A DNA stretch of 64,000 nucleotides, from the NCBI GenBank assembly GCA_002363615.1, contig DEWK01000018.1, positions 21,170 through 85,169 of the forward strand, in the 5' to 3' direction. Positions 58,323 to 64,000 of this stretch are shown here, piece after piece (within the stretch, counting starts at the first letter, position 1; every line of letters starts with the position of its first letter). Below the pieces are notes generated by a model that did no database searches, was not told the DNA's origin, and saw nothing but the letters and a program-made list of their open reading frames with translations. The DNA comes from Lachnospira sp. UBA3212. Its GTDB lineage: Bacteria; Bacillota; Clostridia; Lachnospirales; Lachnospiraceae. Made by a program: the position numbers and the translations under genes.

Positions 58323-59474
58323 CTAATGTCTTGTAAACTTCCGAAGCATTGGAAGTAATTCTTTTAATATTTCAATGGTTGTTTCAATTTCCTCTTCTGT
58401 ATTTTCCCCACAGAAACTAAAACGAATGGTGCTATCTAAAAGTTCCTCCGGCACATGGATGGTTTGAAGCGTTTTACTAATGGCCGGATGATTCGAGGAA
58501 CAAGCAGAACCTGAGGAAACATAAACCCCTTTTCCCTCTAAGGCATGTAAAAGCACCTCACTTCTTACTCCCTTAAAGCTTGCGCTTACAATATGAGGGG
58601 CTGAATCTTGTCCGCAAAAACTATTTACCGTAACATCCGGAAGTTTTAAAAGTTCTGAAATCATGGTATTTTTTAAATCATACAAATGCCCTTGCACTTC
58701 TTCAAAATGATCATAGATTTCCTTGGCTGCCTCTCCCATTCCTGCAATGGCTGGCACATTCTCGGTTCCAGACCGCATTCCTGCCTGCTGTCCACCACCT
58801 AATATCAAAGGTTTTATCGTTAACTTTTCCCTGCAATATAAAAATCCACTTCCCTTTGGTCCGTGAATCTTGTGTCCTGACACAGATAACAAATCAATTC
58901 CCTGTTTTTTCGGATGAATCTGATACTTGCCAAAACTTTGAATCGCATCCACATGATAAACAATCTCCGGATTGTATTCATGGAGAATTTTCCCAATTTC
59001 CTCTACTCTAGAAAGACGGCCTGTCTCATTATTCACCTGCATAATAGAAACCAGGATGGTATCTGGTCGAAGAGCAGCCTTTAAGGCCTCAAGATCCACA
59101 ACCTCCTTTTCATTTCCCGGAAGGTAAGTAACCTCAAATCCCTCCTCTTCTAAAAAACGCATCGGCTCATATACGGACGCATGTTCCATGGCGGAAGTAA
59201 TAATATGTTTTCCTCGTCTCTTCTTTGCAAATGCGGTTCCTATAATAGCCATATTGTTCGATTCTGTACCGCCGGAAGTAAAGATCAGTTCCTTTTCCTT
59301 GCAGTGTAAAATTTTAGCAAGTTTTCCTGCAGCATCTTTTATATAATTCTCAGCTTCCATTCCCTTCATGTGCATGGAAGATGGATTTCCAAAGTCCTCT
59401 TTTAGAACCCTTTCCATAATTGCCACAACCCCTTGTGATGGTTTGGTTGTAGCACTATTATCAAAATAAATCAT
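58323..59474 (-). CDS. Cysteine desulfurase (NifS/IscS family, partner of ThiI)
   Basis: This PLP enzyme takes sulfur from cysteine. The 383-residue protein has NSATTKP near the start, the HASV/EHASVYEP motif near residue 98, the PLP lysine in SVSGHKIHGPKG near residue 200, and the catalytic cysteine in SSGSACSSNHP near residue 325. The gene starts within the stop region of rsmE (4-bp overlap) and is followed by thiI 12 bp later, so it probably supplies sulfur for 4-thiouridine, as NifZ does in Bacillus. Confidence 0.94.
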   Translation of the reverse strand: MIYFDNSATTKPSQGVVAIMERVLKEDFGNPSSMHMKGMEAENYIKDAAGKLAKILHCKEKELIFTSGGTESNNMAIIGTAFAKKRRGKHIITSAMEHASVYEPMRFLEEEGFEVTYLPGNEKEVVDLEALKAALRPDTILVSIMQVNNETGRLSRVEEIGKILHEYNPEIVYHVDAIQSFGKYQIHPKKQGIDLLSVSGHKIHGPKGSGFLYCREKLTIKPLILGGGQQAGMRSGTENVPAIAGMGEAAKEIYDHFEEVQGHLYDLKNTMISELLKLPDVTVNSFCGQDSAPHIVSASFKGVRSEVLLHALEGKGVYVSSGSACSSNHPAISKTLQTIHVPEELLDSTIRFSFCGENTEEEIETTIEILKELLPMLRKFTRH

Positions 59475-60220
59475 ACTTCCTTCTTTCCTTCCAAGGCCAA
59501 CATTAGTGCCGATAAGATGGCAAGGCCTGCGGTCTCTGTTCTTAATATTCTATGTCCCAAAGATACCTCTTTACATCCTGCCTCTAGAGCCATTGCTACC
59601 TCACTTGGCGCAAAACCTCCCTCTGGTCCAATAAAGATTGCAACCCGATCCCCCGGTTTCACTTGACAAATTAACGCGTGGGTCTGACTATAATTTACCG
59701 CTCCTTCGTAACAAAATAGCCGATATTCAAAGCAAGCGGTTTCTTCCAAAACTTTCTTGAAGGACTGAACCGGAAATACTTCAGGAATAATCACGCGCTT
59801 TGACTGCTTGGCTGCACTTTCTGAAACGCTAAGCCAACGTTCCTGCTTAGATTTTTTCTTTTTCTCATCTAGTTTTACCACGCAGCGAGCCGTCTCCATC
59901 GGGCCAATCCCACAGGCTCCAAGCTCCACTGCCTTTTGTATTACCAGTTCCATCTTTGTGCTTTTAGGGAGTGCCTGGTAAAGATAAATCTTAGCACCAA
60001 GTTCGCGATTTACCCCTTCCACATCCAGGATGGTAGCTAGGATTTTGTCGTTTAAAAGTTCTTTAATCTCACATCGGTAATCCATACTATCCTTGTCGGA
60101 AATTAAAATCTCCTCTCCCGGATGCATACGAAGAACACGGGCGATGTGGTTTACATCCTCCCCTAAGATTGTGATTTCTTTTTCTCCAATCTGTTCCTTT
60201 TCTACAAAAAATCGATACAT
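59471..60220 (-). CDS. rsmE: 16S rRNA m3U1498 methyltransferase
   Basis: RsmE methylates U1498 of 16S rRNA. At 249 residues, this SPOUT-class protein has an N-terminal PUA-like domain (HIARVLRMHPGEEI) and the C-terminal knot with VAIFIGPEGGFAPSEV near residue 197 and SLGHRILRTETAGLAILSAL near residue 222. I use the ATG at 60220, which has AAGGAG seven bases upstream; the longer frame to 60256 does not. It follows prmA in the dnaJ cluster. Confidence 0.95.
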   Translation of the reverse strand: MYRFFVEKEQIGEKEITILGEDVNHIARVLRMHPGEEILISDKDSMDYRCEIKELLNDKILATILDVEGVNRELGAKIYLYQALPKSTKMELVIQKAVELGACGIGPMETARCVVKLDEKKKKSKQERWLSVSESAAKQSKRVIIPEVFPVQSFKKVLEETACFEYRLFCYEGAVNYSQTHALICQVKPGDRVAIFIGPEGGFAPSEVAMALEAGCKEVSLGHRILRTETAGLAILSALMLALEGKKEV

Positions 60221-60291
60221 AGGCCCACTCCTTCTTATACCCGAGAATTCTAACACAAAAACCTATTCATTGTCTATATGGAAAATGCCAG

Positions 60292-61200
60292 TTATTTCTT
60301 CCGGTAATACAAAAGACTGATCCAGTCTCCCAGGTCCTCCTCTTTTTTCAATGCAAAGCCACCAAGCCCTTCCATGGCTTCTAGGACCTCTTTTCTTTTT
60401 TCTTTTATGATTCCTGAGGTTAAAAAATATCCTCCCGGCTTTAGGTAATCGCAAAGCCCCGGAATCAAAAGCAAAATCACCGGTTCTAAGATATTAGCTA
60501 CCACAAGGTCATAGCCACCTTCTCCCTCCATGATCACCCGGTCCCTGCTTGCCAAATCTCCTATAATATCTCCGGTAAAAAAACTTAACCGACAACCGTT
60601 GGCCTTGGCATTTTCCTCTGAAAGCCTGGTAGCCTCAGGATCTATCTCCGTTCCCACCACTTTTTTTGCCCCTAGCATACTTGCTGCAATGGAAAGGATT
60701 CCAGATCCACATCCCACATCTAGGACTTTTTGACCTTCCAGCTTCATATCCTGTAACTGCATGAGACAAAGCTTTGTAGTCTCATGGGTTCCAGAACCAA
60801 AGACCTGGCCAGGATCAATTTTAATTTCCAATTTGGTTTGCTGGCTTTTCTCCCAGGCAGGAGTAATTCCAATATTTCCCACTGCAAATGGTTTGAAATA
60901 TTCTTTCCAAGCGTCCATCCAGGCAGTATCATCAAAGACTTCCGAAGTTATGGTATCCTGATTCAGATCCATCTTTTCTTTTAGGGCTTTTAAAATCCTT
61001 TCCTCTTCCATCATGGATTTTCCATGAACCAAATCCTTTCCACTATTGACCAAAGACTCATCCACCTCTCCAGACTCAAGATAGAAGATCAAACCATCCT
61101 CTAATTCTTCATAGGATGACACCCCTTCTTCTAAGAGCACCTGACCTAGTGCCTCTATCTTATCTTTTCTGGTTTTGATTTGATACTTTTGATATCCCAT
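60292..61200 (-). CDS. prmA: Ribosomal protein L11 methyltransferase
   Basis: PrmA trimethylates ribosomal protein L11. The 302-residue protein has the substrate domain at residues 1-95 and the class I methyltransferase domain with DPGQVFGSGTHETTKLCL near residue 137, VLDVGCGSGILSIAASMLGA near residue 159 and DLVVANILEPVI near residue 220. Gene order dnaJ-prmA-rsmE is the usual Firmicute one. A long hairpin lies in the 67-bp gap after dnaJ. TTGGAGGATAT precedes the start. Confidence 0.95.
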   Translation of the reverse strand: MGYQKYQIKTRKDKIEALGQVLLEEGVSSYEELEDGLIFYLESGEVDESLVNSGKDLVHGKSMMEEERILKALKEKMDLNQDTITSEVFDDTAWMDAWKEYFKPFAVGNIGITPAWEKSQQTKLEIKIDPGQVFGSGTHETTKLCLMQLQDMKLEGQKVLDVGCGSGILSIAASMLGAKKVVGTEIDPEATRLSEENAKANGCRLSFFTGDIIGDLASRDRVIMEGEGGYDLVVANILEPVILLLIPGLCDYLKPGGYFLTSGIIKEKRKEVLEAMEGLGGFALKKEEDLGDWISLLYYRKK

Positions 61201-61267
61201 ATATCCTCCAACCTAGAAGAAGCGCCTCTTCCGACTCCTGCGGAACAGACGCTTATTCTAGTCATTC

Positions 61268-62446
61268 TTATTTCTTTAAATCCTCAAAGGCATCTTTGAT
61301 TTTTTCAGAGAATGTTTTACGCTTCTTCTTACTCTCCTCTGTTTCCTCTGCACCAAGAGAATTCTCATAGATCATATCAAAATAACGAAGTGCTTCCTTC
61401 TGATCACCGGTTAACTTCTTTGGTACAGCAACCGTAAGGGTGGTATACTGATCTCCACGCATCGCCTTGTTTCGCAAAGAATACACTCCCTTACCCTTTA
61501 AGCGAATCACAGTTCCCGACTGGGTTCCCGGTTTAATGTTAAATAAAACATCTCCATCTACTGTCTTTACCCGAACATCTCCACCAAATACCGCCTGTGC
61601 ATATGAAATCTCAGATTTGCTGTAAAGATCAAGACCACGTCTCTCAAAGTCTTTGCTTGCAGAAACGGTAACTTCCACATACAAGTCTCCTCTTGGACCG
61701 CCGTTGGTTCCCGGCTCTCCCTGATTAGAGATTCGAATTCTCTGTCCATCTCCAATACCTGCCGGCACAGAGATTTCAATTTTCTTCTTCGTTGACTTAT
61801 AACCGGAACCACCACATTCTACACACTTCTCTCTGATGATCTTACCGCTACCATGACACTTTGGACAAGTCTGCACATTACGAATTTGTCCAAACATGGA
61901 ATTTTGAGTAAATACAACCTGACCCTTACCACCACACTGATCGCATGTTTCCGGACTGGTTCCGGGCTTTGCTCCTCTTCCGTGACAAGTACTACACTCT
62001 TCCTTGTAACTAATGGTTAAATCCTTCTTGCATCCAAATACCGCCTCTTCAAAGGTAACACGGAGTCCATAAGCCACATCTGCCCCACGCTGAGGAGCAT
62101 TGGGATTTGCTCGGCTACTTCTTCCACCTCCAAAGATATCTCCAAAGATATCTCCGAAAATATCTCCAAAGCCTGCACCGTTAAAGTCAAATCCACCAGG
62201 TCCACCACCGGCGCCATCAAAGGCTGAATGACCAAACTGGTCATACTGCCGTCTCTTCTCTGCATCACTTAAGATGGCATAAGCCTCAGAAGCCTCCTTA
62301 AATTTTGCTTCTGCTTCCTTATCTCCCGGATTGGTATCTGGATGATATTTTTTTGCTAACTTACGATAGGCCTTTTTGATATCTGCGTCACTGGCGCTTT
62401 TATCAACACCTAATACTTCATAGTAATCTCTTTTTGTTTCTGCCAT
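61268..62446 (-). CDS. dnaJ: Chaperone protein DnaJ
   Basis: DnaJ is the Hsp40 co-chaperone that stimulates DnaK ATPase and delivers clients. The 392-residue type I protein has the J domain with HPD (KKYHPDTN near residue 34), a Gly/Phe-rich linker (about 70-110), four CxxCxGxG zinc repeats (CSTCHGRG, CDQCGGKG, CPKCHGSG, CVECGGSG; about 150-215) and the C-terminal client domains. It lies 111 bp behind dnaK with a strong hairpin between them. Confidence 0.97.
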   Translation of the reverse strand: MAETKRDYYEVLGVDKSASDADIKKAYRKLAKKYHPDTNPGDKEAEAKFKEASEAYAILSDAEKRRQYDQFGHSAFDGAGGGPGGFDFNGAGFGDIFGDIFGDIFGGGRSSRANPNAPQRGADVAYGLRVTFEEAVFGCKKDLTISYKEECSTCHGRGAKPGTSPETCDQCGGKGQVVFTQNSMFGQIRNVQTCPKCHGSGKIIREKCVECGGSGYKSTKKKIEISVPAGIGDGQRIRISNQGEPGTNGGPRGDLYVEVTVSASKDFERRGLDLYSKSEISYAQAVFGGDVRVKTVDGDVLFNIKPGTQSGTVIRLKGKGVYSLRNKAMRGDQYTTLTVAVPKKLTGDQKEALRYFDMIYENSLGAEETEESKKKRKTFSEKIKDAFEDLKK

Positions 62447-62515
62447 AATTTAATACCACTCTTTCAAGTCCCGTCTTATTTTTTGAGGGAAAGGGAATTT
62501 CCACTAAAAACACCT

Positions 62516-62546
62516 AAAGAGTCAAAAGGTTTCCTTCTGACTCTTT
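62516..62546 (-). other. Hairpin between dnaK and dnaJ
   Basis: AAAGAGTCAAAAGG (62516-62529) pairs with CCTTCTGACTCTTT (62533-62546) in a 14-bp stem with one wobble and a 3-nt loop. On the minus strand only AGGTGTTTTTAG follows, so it looks like partial termination or mRNA-end protection. Confidence 0.65.
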
Positions 62547-62557
62547 GTGGTTTCTAT

Positions 62558-64000
62558 TTATACTTCCTTGAAGTCTCCATCTACAACATCATCGCCAGCT
62601 GCCTGACCACCAGCCGCAGCTCCCGGTTCAGGACCAGCCTGACCTGCCTGCTGCTGTGCTGCTGCCTGCTCATACATTTTCTGGAAAAGGCTCTGAGCAT
62701 CGTTCATCATCTTCTCCTTTGCCGCCTTAATTTCTTCAGCATCTGCATCGGTCATTGCATCGATGGTACTCTTAGCAAGTACATCCTTTAAAGCCTGAAG
62801 ATCAGCTTCTACCGTAGACTTTTCTGAAGCCTCTAACTTGTCTCCGGCATCCTTTAAAGCCTTCTCAACCTGTCCTACCATAGACTCTGCTTCATTACGA
62901 GCATCTACATTCTCTTTTCTCTTCTTATCTTCTGCTTCATACTGAGCAGCTTCCTTTACAGCCTTATCGATTTCCTCATCGGTCATGCTTGATCCGGAAG
63001 TAATGGTGATATGCTGCTCCTTACCGGTTCCAAGATCCTTAGCTGAAACATTAACAATACCATTTGCATCGATATCAAAGGTAACTTCGATCTGAGGAAC
63101 GCCTCTCATTGCTGGAGGAATTCCATCTAACCGGAACTGTCCAAGTGACTTGTTATCCTTAGCAAACTTTCTTTCCCCCTGTACCACGTTAATATCTACT
63201 GCGGTCTGATTATCTGCTGCAGTTGAGAATACCTGGCTCTTCTTGCAAGGAATGGTTGTATTTCTCTCGATTAATGGAGTTGCTACACCACCCATGGTCT
63301 CAATCGAAAGGGTAAGTGGAGTTACATCAAGAAGAAGGATATCTCCTGCACCTGAATCTCCTGCTAACTTACCACCCTGGATAGAAGCACCGATTGCTAC
63401 ACACTCATCTGGATTTAAGGTCTTTGATGGCTCATGACCGGTTAAGGCCTTTACCTTATCCTGAACAGCCGGGATACGAGTAGAACCACCTACCAAGAGA
63501 ACCTTGCTAAGTTCTGAAGCGGAAAGACCTGCATCTCTTAATGCATTCTGAACAGGTACTGCAGTTCTCTCAACAAGATCAGCGGTAAGCTCATCAAACT
63601 TAGCCTTGCTAAGGGTAATATCAAGATGCTTAGGTCCCTCAGCAGTTGCTGTGATGAATGGAAGGTTGATATTTGTTGTTGTTGCTGAAGAAAGTTCCTT
63701 CTTAGCCTTCTCTGCTGCTTCTTTGATTCTCTGTAATGCCATCTTATCTGCAGAAAGGTCTACACCCTCTGCCTTCTTGAACTCATCGATTAAGTAATCA
63801 GCAACCTTCTTATCGAAGTCATCACCACCAAGTCTGTTATCACCGGCTGTTGCTAATACTTCGATTACACCATCACCGATTTCAATGATTGATACATCAA
63901 ACGTACCACCACCTAAATCGTATACCATAATCTTCTGCTCATTTTCATTATCTAGACCATATGCTAACGCTGCAGCGGTAGGCTCGTTGATGATACGCTT
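62558..64000 (-). CDS. dnaK: Molecular chaperone DnaK (partial, N-terminus outside window)
   Basis: DnaK is the Hsp70 chaperone. The visible part (about 480 residues) starts upstream of INEPTAAALAYGLDN and includes VYDLGGGTFDVSI, the LLVGGSTRIPAV motif of the nucleotide-binding domain, the linker LLLDVTPLTLSIETMGG and the substrate-binding domain (RKENVDARNEAESM). The C-terminus ends GDDVVDGDFKEV. The start codon lies beyond the right window edge; a methionine at 63928 is internal. It belongs to the hrcA-grpE-dnaK-dnaJ heat-shock group, whose control region is not in the window. Confidence 0.98.
   Translation of the reverse strand, partial: KRIINEPTAAALAYGLDNENEQKIMVYDLGGGTFDVSIIEIGDGVIEVLATAGDNRLGGDDFDKKVADYLIDEFKKAEGVDLSADKMALQRIKEAAEKAKKELSSATTTNINLPFITATAEGPKHLDITLSKAKFDELTADLVERTAVPVQNALRDAGLSASELSKVLLVGGSTRIPAVQDKVKALTGHEPSKTLNPDECVAIGASIQGGKLAGDSGAGDILLLDVTPLTLSIETMGGVATPLIERNTTIPCKKSQVFSTAADNQTAVDINVVQGERKFAKDNKSLGQFRLDGIPPAMRGVPQIEVTFDIDANGIVNVSAKDLGTGKEQHITITSGSSMTDEEIDKAVKEAAQYEAEDKKRKENVDARNEAESMVGQVEKALKDAGDKLEASEKSTVEADLQALKDVLAKSTIDAMTDADAEEIKAAKEKMMNDAQSLFQKMYEQAAAQQQAGQAGPEPGAAAGGQAAGDDVVDGDFKEV

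Noticed and set aside
62558..63928. Complete short DnaK starting at 63928
   Set aside because: The frame continues upstream with conserved DnaK sequence to the window edge, so the methionine is internal.

Overview
The window reads as chromosome from a low-GC Gram-positive anaerobe of the class Clostridia, most likely family Lachnospiraceae. The reasons are the strong AAGGAGG ribosome-binding sites, the T-box in front of thrS, the Firmicute-type nusA-infB and ireB-ruvX gene orders, RNase J, class III fructose bisphosphatase, and secreted proteins with CxxC repeats and BspA-type leucine-rich repeats. The family assignment is inference. No insertion sequence, prophage, integrase or CRISPR array was seen. 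Most of the window is a conserved core genome with a few accessory patches.

Layout. 1-12.6 kb: an aldose epimerase (cut by the window edge), an alpha/beta hydrolase, DAHP synthase, a secreted transglutaminase-like/LRR protein, thrS with its T-box leader, a Na+-dependent transporter next to a PPK2 kinase, an intracellular GH13 enzyme, and a DUF389 membrane protein with an unknown partner. 12.6-17.3 kb: a thioesterase, a small zinc-ribbon protein, then a lipoprotein and a large subtilisin-like protease whose secretion signal is cut off by a frameshift. 17.4-23.4 kb: a CDF transporter, an HD hydrolase, a LOG-family protein with a LysR regulator, and a YeiH exporter with a divergent LysR regulator. 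23.5-28.4 kb: a chorismate mutase-ACT protein and a six-gene ABC/lipoprotein cassette. The cassette's roughly 250-nt leader carries a good promoter, two tandem terminators and two mini-ORFs. It is the best candidate here for an undescribed regulated system.

28.7-37.5 kb (minus strand): the translation operon tRNA-Glu, rimP, nusA, ylxR, ylxQ, infB, rbfA, nrnA, truB, ribF, with rpsO under its own promoter. 37.7-44.9 kb: a secreted surface protein, nspC, fbp, tsf and rpsB. 45.1-49.9 kb (plus strand): yifB/comM, dprA and topA. 49.9-55.3 kb (minus strand): ireB, ruvX, DUF1292, RNase J, an MltG-like stub, trmR and a U32 peptidase-family gene. From memory this matches the Bacillus yrzL-yrrK-yrzB-yrrL-yrrM-yrrN/O order, with RNase J inserted and the MltG catalytic domain missing. 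55.4-64 kb: mtaB, an HPr-like protein lacking the active histidine (plus strand), thiI, a cysteine desulfurase, rsmE, prmA, dnaJ and dnaK (cut by the window edge).

The core genes form functional groups: transcription-translation coupling and ribosome maturation (nusA operon), tRNA modification (mtaB, thiI with its desulfurase, trmR with U32, truB), protein folding (dnaK-dnaJ) and DNA uptake/processing (comM, dprA, topA). Several leaders look regulatory: the T-box (thrS), candidate ribosomal-protein leaders (rpsO, rpsB), and terminator-like hairpins inside the tsf/rpsB, infB/rbfA, ruvX/ireB and dnaK/dnaJ gaps.
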